From the NCBI GenBank assembly GCA_037127255.1, contig JBANSL010000003.1, positions 18,293,314-18,357,313 on the forward strand: a stretch of 64,000 nt of DNA, in the 5' to 3' direction. Under the pieces are notes generated by a model. That model was not told the DNA's origin, searched no databases, and saw only the letters and a list, made by a program, of their open reading frames with translations. This DNA comes from Persicaria tinctoria (taxonomy: Eukaryota; Streptophyta; Magnoliopsida; Caryophyllales; Polygonaceae). The translations under genes and the position numbers were made by a program. Within the stretch, counting starts at the first letter, position 1. Each line of letters begins with the position of its first letter. This document shows positions 1 to 10,672 of the stretch, in pieces.

Positions 1-690
1 ATTGCCAGTGCAAGAACTGTGATCGAAATAAAGATTTTGAGTCTGCCAAAAACAGAAAACAATCCTAATAATGAAGCTGCATATTATTCTCAAAGATGAG
101 ATTACAATTCAAAAGGAATGAAACTTTAGAAGGTATACACAAGACAGTACACTCATACACAAGACCGAGTTGTTCAATCCTTTGTTACTTGACCTTAAAG
201 CATACATACATACACAAACTTTAAGTTGCATACTATTCTCAAGATGGGATTAGAATTCTCAAGATGAGTGTACTGTGTAACACAGTACACAAGACCTTAA
301 AGCATACATACAGAAACTAACTCACTCTATACTAATTGTGGAAAACACTGTGTTATGATAGCTATTGAAAACCAAGATTCGAAATTCAACTAATTGAAAA
401 CCAAAATTCGAAAATCACCTAACTGATAGCACACATACCTGATACTCTGATAGTATACACAACTGAATCGAAAATAATATACAGAACTGAATCGAAAATA
501 AATTAAATAAGCATACATACACATACCTGATAGCAGCAGCAGTAGCGAGAGCAGAAGCGAGACAGTAGGCGAGAGCAGCACCGAGAGCAGTAGGCGAGAG
601 AAGTAGGCGGAACAGCAGGCGAAGGTGGGCACTGTCGAGACGTCGGCGAGAGCAGTAGGGTTGAAGACGAATGAGAGGAGTAGCGAAAGG
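1..690. other. Non-coding flank, no gene seen
   Basis: AT-rich up to about 520, with loosely repeated CATACATACAC and ACACAAGAC phrases. It then becomes GA/GC-rich with many GCGAGAGCAG-like phrases that run into the minisatellite. The open frames here on either strand are low-complexity (Ser/Leu/Pro or Arg/Ser rich) and follow from the repeat, so I do not call them genes. Confidence 0.5.
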
Positions 691-691
691 A

Positions 692-791
692 ACAGGCGAT
701 GGCGAGGCAGCGAGAGCAACAGGCGATGGCGAGGCAGCGAGAGCAACAGGCGATGGCGAGGCAGCGAGAGCAACAGGCGATGGCGAGGCAG
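692..791. repeat. 27-bp minisatellite, about 3.7 copies
   Basis: The unit AGGCGATGGCGAGGCAGCGA plus GAGCAAC (27 bp) is repeated almost without change. The period is a multiple of three, so all frames stay open and read as 9-residue repeats (NRRWRGSES on the plus strand). This explains the apparent ORFs over it. Confidence 0.9.
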
Positions 792-904
792 TGCGACCCC
801 GACAGGAGAAAGGCGGCCGGTTGAAGACGAATGAGTGAATGACGATGGTTATGTTAGGGTTGAAATTTGCCCCAAACAAAACCCATCTTTCTTTCCCTTT
901 TTTT

Positions 905-1091
905 TTTTTTTTAATAACCAATGACCCGAACGGGTCGACCCGGACCCGAACCCGGTTGACCCGGAAATTTATCGGGTTTTCGGGTTCGGGTCGAAAAAAA
1001 ATGTCGGGTCTAAATTTTCGGGTTTCGACCCAAAAATTACCGGGCGGTCGGGTCGGGTTTCCGGGTCGGGTTTCATTTTGACAGGTCTAGC
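905..1091. repeat. GGGTC/GACCC-rich element end
   Basis: Dense, inverted GACCCG and CGGGTC words end at TGACAGGTCTAG, exactly where the neighbouring copia element is cut off. Clusters of this kind are typical subterminal repeats of plant hAT-like elements. I infer a non-autonomous DNA transposon that inserted into, or recombined with, the copia element. I could not find its left end or a target duplication, so the class is uncertain. Confidence 0.35.
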
Positions 1092-1253
1092 CGTGAGCAT
1101 CCACTGTCCATTATCCATTTTGGCTCTTTGTTCTTGATGATATCATGCAAGACAAACATCGTCCTTTCCGGCTAGACCAATACATAGTTTTGGATTCATA
1201 ATGAGGATAGACCATATTGGGTAGTCTTGTCCCCATAGGAACCCAAACTTGTT

Positions 1254-1784
1254 TTATCTGCTCATTAAGTCGAATTGGAAATGTATTTCTAATGATGTAA
1301 GGATCTTTTCGCCTATATGGACAAGTTTCCTTAATATGCCCTTTTTTGCAGTAGTGGAAGCAAGTAGGTGAACGTCAATAGCCTTTAGCTTTAACAAAAG
1401 TGGTACTAGGTTTTTTTTTGGAAAGTTCTTGTTGTATCCAATACCACTCCTATTAATAGAGAGTTGTTGTTCACCCAACATCTTATCAAGATTGGCTTTA
1501 GATCTGGTGAACTGAATGAGTGAAGTCTGCTGGTCTTGACATTTATCGGTTAGCTTTGCCTTCTCTTTCTCTAAATCCTCATTACGATTCTTTAGAGAGG
1601 AGAGGCTTTCCTTGAGATCAGAATTCTCTGAGCTCAAGATCTTGACTTTAATGTCAAGGGCCGACCGAGAAGCTTCAAGATTTTTCATTTCCAGCGACAT
1701 ATCACTAATACATTTCTGTTGATCTATCAGCTTTTCCTTCAAGGTGTTGATTTCACTGTTGTAAGCATCTTCACTAGAAATCAT
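1254..1784 (-). pseudogene. gag: copia gag, coiled-coil C-terminal part
   Basis: Frame of 176 residues, rich in Glu/Lys/Leu heptads (LKEKLIDQQ, SLKNRNEDLEKEKAKL), so a long coiled coil, followed by the MLGEQQ and SGIGYN motifs also present in the second sirevirus. The second CCHC finger seen there is frameshifted here. Sequence down to 1092 still encodes the gag tail and the protease start. The piece belongs to the same broken gag gene as the entry at 1898-2944. Confidence 0.75.
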
Positions 1785-1897
1785 ATTTCTTAGGACTTCA
1801 GAGAGAACATCGGGGGGCTAGACATTAGGTTTCTTACCACTTGTTCAAGGTCTTGAGTCTGTGATCCTTCATGTTCAGCCATAAGACAGAGATCTGC

Positions 1898-2944
1898 CTA
1901 CTCTTTTTCAGTGTCTGAGTCACTTGATGAATCTGAGTCACTCCAGGTTGCAAGCATAGCCTTTTTCTTTTGTTCATATCTTTTGAACTTATTTCTTTTC
2001 TTCATAGGACACTCTTTTACGAGATGATCTGTCTCGCCACACTCAAAACATGTTAGCACTTTTGGTTTCTTTGACATGTTGGGAGACTTGCCTTTGCATC
2101 TAGATGAATCAGCATTTTCACGGTTGGAAAATTGCTTTTTCATCTTCAGAATTCGAGCTAATCCCCGTGTGATGAGAGCAAAGGGATCATCCTCGTCGTT
2201 AGATTCATCACTCTCAGATTGTGAGTGATCTTTCTTAGTTTTGAGAGCAAGGTTCTTTTCTGTTGAGGGTACTTCTCCATCTTCCTCGTTTAGTATCATC
2301 TCGTGAGTAATAAGTTTTCCGAGAAGATCATCTAATGGTAGTGTAGAGAGATCTTGAGCTTCCTCAATTGCAGTAACCTTGGGACCCCACTTGATTTTTG
2401 GGAGGCTCCTAAGAAACTTCCGAACTTTCTCCGGGTTGGAGAAGATTTTTCCAAGTAAGTCGAGGTTGTTTACAATTTTAGTGAATCTCGTAAACATCTC
2501 ATTTACTGTCTCATCAGGATTCATCTTGAATAGCTCGTATTGCCTGAGAAAGATATTGATCTTACTCTCCTTGACTTGACCGGTGCCCTCATAAGTAACT
2601 ATAAGCTTGTCCCAAATTTCCTTGGCACTTTTGCAAGCTGAGACATGGTTAAACTCATTAGCATCGAGAGTATAGTACAGTAGATTCATAGCTTTGTAGT
2701 TCTTAGCAATGTTTTCAAGATTAGTCTGATCGTAATCAGCTTCAGTTTTATCAACTTGCTTTCCATCGAAAATCATTTTTGGAACGTGTGGTCCATTCTT
2801 GACCAGGCCCCATAGCTCAAGGTCTTGATCAATGATGAACATTTGCATCAGTGATCTCCAGTGGACAAAGTTATTGCCACAGAAAAATGAAGGTCTATTG
2901 GTTGACCTTCTTTGAGCAAAATCTCCATCACCTATGGAAGACAT
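1898..2944 (-). pseudogene. gag: copia gag, N-terminal part
   Basis: Frame of 348 residues. The N-terminal half is the copia gag (UBN2-type) fold with NNFVHWRSLM, IIDQDLELW and AKEIWDKL motifs. An acidic stretch follows, then a CCHC zinc knuckle, CFECGETDHLVKECP, near residue 300, and a Ser/Asp tail. Gag packages the element RNA into virus-like particles. The frame stops at 1898; gag-like sequence continues beyond the stop (ADLCLMAEHEG) and needs a frame change to reach the coiled-coil part. The gene is therefore broken, although this half is well kept. The ATG at 2944 lies 45 bp inside the primer site, as expected. Confidence 0.85.
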
Positions 2945-2988
2945 GCTGAAAACTCACAAGATTGTTAAATCAAAAGGCTGTGAGCCAA

Positions 2989-3000
2989 GCTCTGATACCA
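2989..3000 (-). promoter_or_regulatory. Primer binding site, initiator Met-tRNA
   Basis: GCTCTGATACCA on the plus strand is the complement of TGGTATCAGAGC, the standard plant copia primer site, two bases from the LTR. Confidence 0.9.
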
Positions 3001-3002
3001 AT

Positions 3003-3908
3003 TGAAGAGTCTATAAGGCGATGAATAATACTCTAGAAGGGGGGTGAATAGAGTATGGACGATTTTCGCAACAATAGAAATTTAGTGCAACTTGTCAAGA
3101 CCTTGATACATGCTATCAGGACTTGACGAAGTAAAATCGAATATGATAATGTAAATTCGGAATATAAAAGATGAACACACGAATTGTTAACGAGGTTCGG
3201 CACCAACTTGGCCTACGTCCCCATCTAGGGTTATCCAACCCGTAGGATTCAAACACTTCTTATTTCACTTCACTTGGGCCTAGAACTTCCTAGAGAAACT
3301 ACCCTTTTTCTATACAAAGCCTCATTGCTTCTATTCTAGCTCTCAACCTTACAAGTGAAATAAAAGCTCACACCGCACACCAAGTGTGCTTTGATCGAGT
3401 ATAAAATACTCTAAGTGTAAAATGAATGACTTGTACAATAAGTGCTAGTGTTTCTCTCAACTCTTAAACAATGAACAACACTTAGGCTTTTAGAGAATGT
3501 AAGAGAAACTAGAGATGACGAATGCTTTAGGATGCTATGATTGCTTGAGTGCTTGCTTATGTGTGTATCATCCTTCTTGGCCTTCGTCTTTATATAGTCA
3601 GAAAACTTTGAGAGCTTCTTGGAGGGAGACCGTTTGAATTTCAAATACTTTCCAAGATATTTGAATTCTTTCCAGAAGTGATCCTTCCGTTTGTGTGCTT
3701 TCCAAGATTGTTCCATCAATCTTCTTCATGATCACGTATGATCAATTGGATCGGTTCTTTCCTTGTATGACAAATGAGATGCTAAAAGAGCATACATAAT
3801 GTATCTAGCACACAAAATGGGTTAGATGAGAAACATATAAATAATTTGATTAAGGCCAAATCATATCTCATAGCCCAAAATAAAGCCCATTATAATATAG
3901 GCCCAACA
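3003..3908 (-). repeat. Long terminal repeat (5' LTR) of the truncated copia element
   Basis: On the minus strand it starts TGTTGGGCC and ends in CTCTTCA next to the primer site, so it has TG...CA ends (906 bp). A TATA box (CTATATAAAG) lies on the minus strand near 3590-3600. Close to the internal end it has an inverted repeat, ATACTCTA with TAGAGTAT flanking a G-run (about 3028-3058), shared with the LTRs of the 51-62 kb element. No partner LTR exists in the window, so the age cannot be estimated. Confidence 0.8.
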
Positions 3909-4240
3909 AGGTTGGCCTCGGATTCTTTCCTTTTATCTTTCATCATCCTTTAGATCACCTGCACGTTAGGTCTCAAGATCTTACAATCAAGGTGGATTCT
4001 TCACTCACCATTGCAGAACTCACGAAGAAATATGAATAGAGGAAAAAACCTAGAAAAGAAGGGACAAGAAGGAGAGAAATGACGAAAAAATGCGAGAAGG
4101 GACGAAAGGCGGGGGATTGGAAGGCGGAGGAGAGTCGGAACGTGTGCGGAGAAATGGGGTCCTCACGCCTATTTATGGGCCCCAGAACCCATCGGATGGG
4201 GATACGGTGGGTTCTAAAGCGTCGTTGTAACGTTCAAAAG
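3909..4240. other. Non-coding, no gene seen
   Basis: A purine-rich stretch (GGAGAGAAATGACGAAAAAATGCG and similar) leads into the palindrome cluster. A 63-residue open frame at 4079-4270 has no recognisable motif and overlaps the repeats. Confidence 0.4.
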
Positions 4241-4545
4241 CCACCGCATACACATGCGATGGCTTTTTAAAAATTTAAAATACTCACCGCATGTGTATGC
4301 GGTGGGTTTTGGATAATTTCAAAATTGGGTTTTGGATAATTCAAAACCCACCGCATTTGTAAGCGGTGGGTATCACCGCAACAGAACGCGGTGGGTTTGG
4401 TCATTACGGACCTCGTTATCTCAACACCCACCGATGTATGCGACGATGGCCTCATATACGATCAACGACCTCACCGTTGTATCATGCGGTGGCTCTGGAA
4501 AAAGGTGATTAAGGTCACCGCCAACATATGCGGTGATTAGCGGTG
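4241..4545. repeat. Cluster of short palindromes built on ACCGCAT/ATGCGGT
   Basis: About six foldback units (near 4243, 4284, 4348, 4375, 4471, 4516), each with CACCGC paired to GCGGTG around a 4-10 base loop such as CATGTGTATG. Such arrays occur as subterminal repeats of CACTA and related DNA transposons. No CACTA terminus or target duplication could be found, so the parent element is not identified. Confidence 0.5.
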
Positions 4546-4599
4546 GAAATAGTAAAAATTAGCGGTGAAGATATTCGCGCCGGTAAATTACACATATTT

Positions 4600-5018
4600 A
4601 AAACACCCATAAATTTGGCTAGTTTTCACATGACTACCAATAAAATTGTAAATTACAAAAAATCACCCATAAATTAGAATTTTTTTTTTTTCAGAATACT
4701 GCTCATTTGTTAAATGGTCATTTGTTTCATTGGTAAAGATAAAAATGGCCCCATACCTGAGTTTTTTAAAAGTAATAATTTAGGTTTATTAATTAGAGCT
4801 TATTCACATCTAAAAGAGAGGAGATCGACGGAAACCATGGCAAATCTTTGCTCTTCACATTGTAAATCTTTACTCGATCTTCACGTTGCAAATCTGATGC
4901 TATTATTTTGGTTGGGGCATTTATATATGTTCTACAATGCTTAATTTCCTTTTTTTTTTCAAGATGAAGGTCAAATTGAATAATAAAATGCATACAACAT
5001 CTTTCCTTTTAAAACAAA
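4600..5018. other. AT-rich intergenic DNA
   Basis: Nothing recognisable. The 76-residue open frame at 4714 has no motif. Confidence 0.4.
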
Positions 5019-5020
5019 TA

Positions 5021-5265
5021 CTCTCTCCTTTAATTAAAACATGTCACTCTAGAGTTTTGCAAAGTTTTTAAGAAAACAAACAAAAATACACTTATACCCC
5101 TAATTATTACTCTACTTTTTTACTTTTTTTTAAAAAACTACAAATAACATCTATCTAATCATTACAAGGGCAATTTTGTAAAGTATGTGGCAAAATACCT
5201 AAAATGACATGTACTTTTTAACAAGATTTAATTTCTAAAACGACATGTTGTAATTAACGAGGGAG
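5021..5265. mobile_element. Stowaway-like MITE, copy A1
   Basis: Inverted ends CTCTCTCCTTTAATTAAAAC and the reverse complement of GTTGTAATTAACGAGGGAG, flanked by TA on both sides, the Tc1/mariner target. It is 245 bp with no coding capacity. A second, diverged copy with the same internal phrases (CTTATACCCCTAATTATTAC) is at 48670-48924. Confidence 0.75.
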
Positions 5266-5504
5266 TAGTACACTAAGGAATATATTATATATTAATTTAA
5301 TGCTTTAAATTGAACCAATTGATTAGAAAATATAAAAAATTCTATTTTGATTTGATTATTTGAAAAACCCTATTATTATGATGGTGATGACTGATGACTC
5401 CTCATCAAAAATGTTTCTTTTTTAATAGTTAGTTACATACTGTATTATAGATAGATTATATAGATTATGGGATATTATTTATTTTTTTTGCAAATGGGGC
5501 GTGA

Positions 5505-5695
5505 AATGGCGCCTGGAGCTCAGTGGATAGAATCCTATATTTTTCTCTTTTTGTTGTTCGGCTTCGACTCATATGTAGTGGGCCGCTGGATCCTTAAAAC
5601 GAGCCGGGAAGGATTGGAGGCCCAACTCATATCTCCTTGTTGGCATCTGATATTTTCCTTTTGACGAAAGTTATGTGAAATAAAATAAAATAAAG
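5505..5695 (+). mobile_element. Possible tRNA-derived SINE remnant
   Basis: GGAGCTCAGTGGATAGA (5515-5531) resembles a pol III A box and GGCTTCGACTC (about 5560-5570) a B box, at SINE-like spacing. The piece ends in an AAATAAAATAAAATAAAG tail. No target duplication was found and the match is imperfect, so this is only a suggestion. Confidence 0.3.
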
Positions 5696-5696
5696 G

Positions 5697-6150
5697 ATGT
5701 TTTTGTTTTGTTTTTTATATCGGAAAACAGTCGACGAGATCCTAGAATATAATACATGTTACAAGCTGAACTCTGATGGTTCTGTAAGACTAGGTATTTC
5801 GGCGTCGTATGGTTTCGTTATTCGAAACCATAAGAAAACTTCGGGCTCAATATGGGCATTTTGCGGGCAAAATAACTCAAAATCCAAAAACTCCTTATTG
5901 AGGGAGATAACCTATTGGTTATAAAAGTTCTGCTGGGGGATTGAAAGTGTCTTTGACATATTAAGCTACTACAATTGGATATTCTTCTTGATATTTCGTC
6001 TTTCTTTTATGTAGTTATTCTTCATATTTTCAGGGAATCAAATGGTGTGGCTGACTATCTTGCTCGTAGACTCGTAGTGCACCTAGAACTTCGTGTTCTC
6101 ATCTATAAGAATGCGCTAGAAAGGGTCTCTGCTTCAAAATATAAGTCGTA
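5697..6150 (+). pseudogene. RNase H domain fragment of an old LINE or host-like gene
   Basis: The pieces read in different frames: KLNSDGSVR and YGFVIRNH (5760-5830), then IEGDNLLVIKVLL (about 5898-5936), then HIFRESNGVADYLARR (about 6022-6072). They match in order the plant RNase H type (first catalytic Asp, middle Glu/Asp segment, and the last His...Asn.AD motif). At least one frameshift and one stop break it. No reverse transcriptase precedes it, so it is a detached 3' end. The intact LINE lies about 300 bp to the right on the opposite strand. Confidence 0.6.
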
Positions 6151-6524
6151 AACAGATTAATCATTATTATACAATACAAGTCGTAAAAAACAAATCGGCG
6201 GAAGGATGATATTGTTACAAGTGACATGATTTTATATGGGATGTTTTTTCTGAATTTGGTATTAGCCGGGCATGGGATGTTTAGTCTAGATACGGTTACT
6301 ATCAAGTTTTAAATGGGTTCTCTCCCAACTAAAAGTAGAGCTCGCGGTTTGTCGCTAGATCTGACTAGTCAATCTATATATTCTTTTTTTTTTTATTGAT
6401 TTAATTCATTTTATATATGTTAGGTTAGGACACTTGTTTTTCTAATAAACTTTTTTTTTTGGGTTAAAAGGAGAGTCGGGGCTCTCCGCGCATCTAGCCG
6501 CGCTTTTATTAAAATAGAAAAGGG

Positions 6525-9500
6525 CTAAGTAATCAGCATACGGGGGATAGCCCGACCCCTAACATCATTGTGCAAGAACGATAAAACACCCTCAGGCGGG
6601 TCAAACAATACATAAAGACCAATGTCATAACTAAAAGCTAAATTAGCAAGGAAATCCGCCGTGCCATTGGCTTCACGGTATACATGTCGAAACTGGATAG
6701 TCCAGTCTCTACTTATTAAGCCATGGCACTTGCGTACCAGGCTAGCAAGGGTGTGACCTCGAGGGATTCTATGATTCCTTAAGAGAGTTGCTATGACTTG
6801 TGAATCCGTCTCCAGAGTCACTCGTCTATAGCCGCTCTCCCAGGCCAATTTCAGCCCTTGATACACTCCCCAAAGCTCCGCTTTAGGAACCGTACAAGTG
6901 CCAATATTCATCAGAAATCCTCGATGCCACTCCCCTGCACTCCCTCTAATAACACCAGCCGCAGTGGCATGGCCATCATACCTCGCTGCTCCGTCGGTGT
7001 TGACTTTAACCCACCCTTCCTGCGGTTTCTCCCACGCAATCTTCACCAATCTTTTTGCACCTTTCTCCTGCCTTCCGACGCGATTGTCCCAGCCATTCTT
7101 GTACTCGGTAGTTAGCTTGATAATGTGCTTATCCTTGTCGGGCTGATTGGCTCTGTCCTCGAACACCTTCTCATTGCGCCACTTCCATAACCACCAGAGC
7201 GTACCTGCGAAAATGTCTCTCCACATACAAATTTTATTAAAATTCACAGTGCTCAAGATATTACCTCTTAGCCAAGCCGCGAAAGGAGTATCATAGAATC
7301 CCGCATCGAACCGGTTGGCCGAGAGCTTCTCCCACACCGCCTTGGCCTCTTTGCAGTCTCTGAACAGATGTATGAGCTCCTCAGCATGTCCTTGACAGCT
7401 CACACAGTCCGCATTCTGAGCCATATGCCGCCTAAATCTTTCAGCGTTGGTGAGGATGGCCCCCAGCATACATCTCCAAATGAAGACTCTAATTCTCTCA
7501 TGAGTCATCAGCTTCCAAATACCTCTGAATGCAGCAGCATCCACAGTCACGTACTTATCATTACCTTGAATCAAATTATAGGCGGACGTAACTGTGTATT
7601 CCCCGGAGTCCGTAGCTGCCCAGCACACCTCATCATGTCCATCCGTAGGATAAATGTCCATCCCGGACAGTTGCAGTAGCTCTTCTTTGGGCAGCTTGTC
7701 GTTGATCAGGTCCCATCTCCAGCGCCCTTCATCACTCCAGAGATCCGCCACCCGCCACTCCAGCTCCTCAATCGACAAGCCAACACTCGCCTTCTCAATC
7801 AACGGATTGCTCGTTAACCAGCAGTCCGTCCAGAAACGAACACTCTCCCCATCACTCACAGTCCATCGCAGCCCTTCTCGCAAGACCTCAGTGGCAGCAG
7901 TGCGTATGCTTCTCCAAATGGGGGAGGATCCGCTCATGATGACCCTCGAACCACGGACGTATTTGGCCCTTAGAGCTTCAACCCACAGAGCATCGTCATC
8001 CGTCAGAGCGCGCCAAGCCAACTTACCAACGAGAGCGAGGTTCATGCTTCTCAAGTCACGAATACCCAGGCCTCCAGCCTCGATCGGTTTGCAAATATGA
8101 TTCCAAGCAACTAAATGAATCTTCCGAGCTTCACCCTCCTCACCCCAAATGAACTTCCTGCAGAGCTTTTCTATATCCTGTATGACCAAGTTCGGAAGCA
8201 TCAGCGTAGTCATGGCGTAGTTGGGCATCGCCGTAAGCACCGATTTAGTAAGGGTGATTCTACCCGCCATACTCAAGGTTCTACTCTTCCAACCCGCAAG
8301 TTTGCCATTAATCTTATCCAGGAGCGGCTTGAACTGATCTTTAGAGACTCTGTCATGCAGCATCGGCATCCCAAGGTAATTCCCCAAATTATTCGTGACC
8401 TTAATCCCACTAATATCATGAAGTTTAGTTTTAAGATCAGCAGGAACGTTGCCGGAGACAAAGATCTTGGACTTCTCTTTACTGATCTTCTGACCCGAGG
8501 CTTTACAGAAGATGTCGAGAACCTCAAGGATCACTCCCATTTGAACCTCCGACGCCTCCGCACACAAAATAATATCATCCGCGAACAGCAAGTGAGAAAT
8601 ATGGGGCCCATTTCTGGAGATGCGAATAGGCTTCCAACGACCCTCATCAATGGCATCAAGGATCAGGTGGCTAAGTCTCTCAATACAAAGAACGAACAGG
8701 TAAGGCGAAATCGGATCCCCTTGCCTGATACCCCTTTCCGACTTGAAGCTCTTAGTCATCTCACCATTCCATAGAACTTGCATAGAGACCGTTCGAATAC
8801 AAGCGCCAATCCACTGAATCCAAAGAGCCGGAAAGCCGGCCTTATCCAGAGTCTCCTCCACGAAGTCCCATCTAAGTCTGTCATAAGCTTTCTCAAGGTC
8901 AAGCTTGAGCACCATCCATCTCCTCCCAGTTTTCTTCCTTCTCAGCGTATGCACCACCTCCTGGGCAAGAACTATATTGTCTTGAATCCATCTCCCAGGC
9001 AAAAAGCTACCCTGCGTAGGGCCAATAAGATCTTTCATCACCCCTTGCATTCTCATCACAAGGGTCTTGGTGATTATCTTGTATAAGACATTACAGAGGG
9101 CAATGGGCCGGAACTGTCTCACGTACTCCGGCTTTCCCACTTTAGCAATGAGCACAACCAGGGTGTTGTTCACCCCTTCGCTCAATTTCCTTTCTCTGAA
9201 GAATCTCTGAACCTCGTCAATGACCGAGCTCCCAACAATGTCCCAGTACTTCTGGAAGAACACCGGTTGGTAGCCATCCGGGCCCGGGCTTTTGAGAGGG
9301 CCCATCCCTTTGACCGCCGCCCAGATATCCTCCCTAGTAAAGGGTGTGGAGAGATGAGCCCACTTGTTACTGTCTATCTCCGGGAAACCCCCAGCCTGGA
9401 TCACACAAGTCTGATTAGGATGCATATCGGCAAGACTGTACAACTGCTTGAAATACTTTCTAGCGACCATCTCCATGCTTTTATTATCCTCAATCCAGAC

Positions 9501-10640
9501 CCCCCTGTCATCGAACAAACCCTCAACAGCATTCCTTCTTCTTCTTATAATAGTGGTGAGATGATAGAAAGCGGTGTTGCGATCTCCTTGAGTGAGCCAG
9601 TCCTCCCGGGATTTTTGAAGCCAGATCTGCTCTTCCTGATCCAGAGTTCTTTCAAGCTCCTCTTGGAGGGCCCTTTCTTGTTCCAACAAAACACTCGAAT
9701 TATGCAGATTAGAATCCTTTTGGATCTTTTCAATCTTTTGAATAAGATCCTTCTTCCTGTAGAAAACATTTCCAAACACCTTGCGATTCCAATTAATTAA
9801 AACATCTTGGAGATAAGACAAGGAACAACTGACCTTGATATCAGGTTGCCAATTATCTTTGACCACCAATTTGAACTCCGGGTGTGTAGTCCACGCCGTC
9901 TCAAAACGAAACGGACGTCTCTTGGAATCATTGACCCGTCTAGGCGCAAGCGAAGTGAGGATCGGAGCGTGATCGGATGAAAATCTCGCTAGATGCCTTA
10001 CTCTAGCCTCGGGCCAGGCCAATCTAGCTTCTCTGTTCATAAAAACACGATCGAGTCTTTTGGCCACACGGTTAGAAACGTCCGTACCTCTCGACCAAGT
10101 AAAGTTCGATCCTGTGTAGCCCATATCGATGAGTTGTTCTCTGTCAACAAGCTGATTAAAAACCTCCGAATCTCTATGTAGCCCTCCCGAGCCACCCTCC
10201 CGCTCCTCAAGGCGGAGAATGCAATTGAAATCCCCACCCACAAGGAGGGGAGCATCAACTGTATTAATTTCAGCCCCGAGAAGTGGCCAGAAACTCCTTC
10301 TTTCCTCTGCAGTAGCAGGAGCATAGATAGCAATAATATGAATAATACTCTTACCAAAGCTTACCTTGGCATGAATGAAGTGCCTGTGAGTGGTGATGAT
10401 CGAGACATTGAGTTTATCATCGTTCCAAAGGAGCCATAACCCCCCCGATCTGCCTGTGGCCTCCACCCGTGCACAGTTGTTAAAGTTCAGTCTAGCACAG
10501 ACTTTATCCGCTCTGTCTCCCGAGATTTTGGTCTCAAACACAGCCGTCAGGTCGACTTTATGATGCTTACTAATGTATCTCATCGCTCTACGGAAGCCAT
10601 CTTTACCCGCCCCGTAACAATTCCAAAATAAACAATCCAT
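6525..10640 (-). CDS. LINE ORF2: endonuclease, reverse transcriptase, RNase H
   Basis: 1371 residues from the ATG at 10640, whose product starts MDCLFWNCYGAG, the usual start of the AP-type endonuclease. The frame is open 36 bp further up, but without an ATG. Endonuclease: WNCYGAG, FETK, GGDFNCI, SDHAPIL (about residues 5-230). Reverse transcriptase: RQFRPIALCNVLYK, LDLEKAYDRLRW, GIRQGDPISPYLF, FADDIIL (about 470-720). Then a zf-RVT region with FIWRCMLGAI and a Cys/His cluster (about 1060-1120). RNase H is last: VNTDGAARYDG, AELWGVYQGL, LETDSQ, YREANGTADFLANLAF. The catalytic residues I can judge are present. The protein nicks target DNA and copies its own RNA at the nick in the nucleus. Confidence 0.93.
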   Translation of the reverse strand: MDCLFWNCYGAGKDGFRRAMRYISKHHKVDLTAVFETKISGDRADKVCARLNFNNCARVEATGRSGGLWLLWNDDKLNVSIITTHRHFIHAKVSFGKSIIHIIAIYAPATAEERRSFWPLLGAEINTVDAPLLVGGDFNCILRLEEREGGSGGLHRDSEVFNQLVDREQLIDMGYTGSNFTWSRGTDVSNRVAKRLDRVFMNREARLAWPEARVRHLARFSSDHAPILTSLAPRRVNDSKRRPFRFETAWTTHPEFKLVVKDNWQPDIKVSCSLSYLQDVLINWNRKVFGNVFYRKKDLIQKIEKIQKDSNLHNSSVLLEQERALQEELERTLDQEEQIWLQKSREDWLTQGDRNTAFYHLTTIIRRRRNAVEGLFDDRGVWIEDNKSMEMVARKYFKQLYSLADMHPNQTCVIQAGGFPEIDSNKWAHLSTPFTREDIWAAVKGMGPLKSPGPDGYQPVFFQKYWDIVGSSVIDEVQRFFRERKLSEGVNNTLVVLIAKVGKPEYVRQFRPIALCNVLYKIITKTLVMRMQGVMKDLIGPTQGSFLPGRWIQDNIVLAQEVVHTLRRKKTGRRWMVLKLDLEKAYDRLRWDFVEETLDKAGFPALWIQWIGACIRTVSMQVLWNGEMTKSFKSERGIRQGDPISPYLFVLCIERLSHLILDAIDEGRWKPIRISRNGPHISHLLFADDIILCAEASEVQMGVILEVLDIFCKASGQKISKEKSKIFVSGNVPADLKTKLHDISGIKVTNNLGNYLGMPMLHDRVSKDQFKPLLDKINGKLAGWKSRTLSMAGRITLTKSVLTAMPNYAMTTLMLPNLVIQDIEKLCRKFIWGEEGEARKIHLVAWNHICKPIEAGGLGIRDLRSMNLALVGKLAWRALTDDDALWVEALRAKYVRGSRVIMSGSSPIWRSIRTAATEVLREGLRWTVSDGESVRFWTDCWLTSNPLIEKASVGLSIEELEWRVADLWSDEGRWRWDLINDKLPKEELLQLSGMDIYPTDGHDEVCWAATDSGEYTVTSAYNLIQGNDKYVTVDAAAFRGIWKLMTHERIRVFIWRCMLGAILTNAERFRRHMAQNADCVSCQGHAEELIHLFRDCKEAKAVWEKLSANRFDAGFYDTPFAAWLRGNILSTVNFNKICMWRDIFAGTLWWLWKWRNEKVFEDRANQPDKDKHIIKLTTEYKNGWDNRVGRQEKGAKRLVKIAWEKPQEGWVKVNTDGAARYDGHATAAGVIRGSAGEWHRGFLMNIGTCTVPKAELWGVYQGLKLAWESGYRRVTLETDSQVIATLLRNHRIPRGHTLASLVRKCHGLISRDWTIQFRHVYREANGTADFLANLAFSYDIGLYVLFDPPEGVLSFLHNDVRGRAIPRMLIT

Positions 10641-10672
10641 AAAAAAAACAAAAGGAGGGAAAGAGACAAACC

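Larger units (their letters stand above)
1092..3908 (-). mobile_element. Truncated Ty1/copia element, sirevirus-like, 5' half only
   Basis: Reading leftwards on the minus strand: 5' LTR (3003-3908), an initiator-Met primer site (2989-3000), gag, and the first residues of the protease (WIMDSGCSR near 1095-1120). It then stops dead against the GGGTC-rich repeat. The rest of pol and the 3' LTR are missing. The gag protein is clearly related to that of the full element at 51026-62088 (same zinc knuckle, same NNFVHWRSLM and FIIDQDLELW motifs), but the LTRs differ, so it is a sister subfamily. It cannot move on its own. Confidence 0.85.

Noticed and set aside
390..921. Ser/Pro/Leu-rich ORFs near the left edge
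   Set aside because: Produced by the 27-bp minisatellite and GAG-rich flank.
4241..4545. Repeated palindromes with short spacers, superficially CRISPR-like
   Set aside because: Spacers are 4-30 bases and irregular, there are no cas genes, and the surroundings are plant nuclear DNA.
6858..9800. Several plus-strand ORFs of 80-220 residues over the LINE
   Set aside because: Antisense shadows of the intact ORF2.
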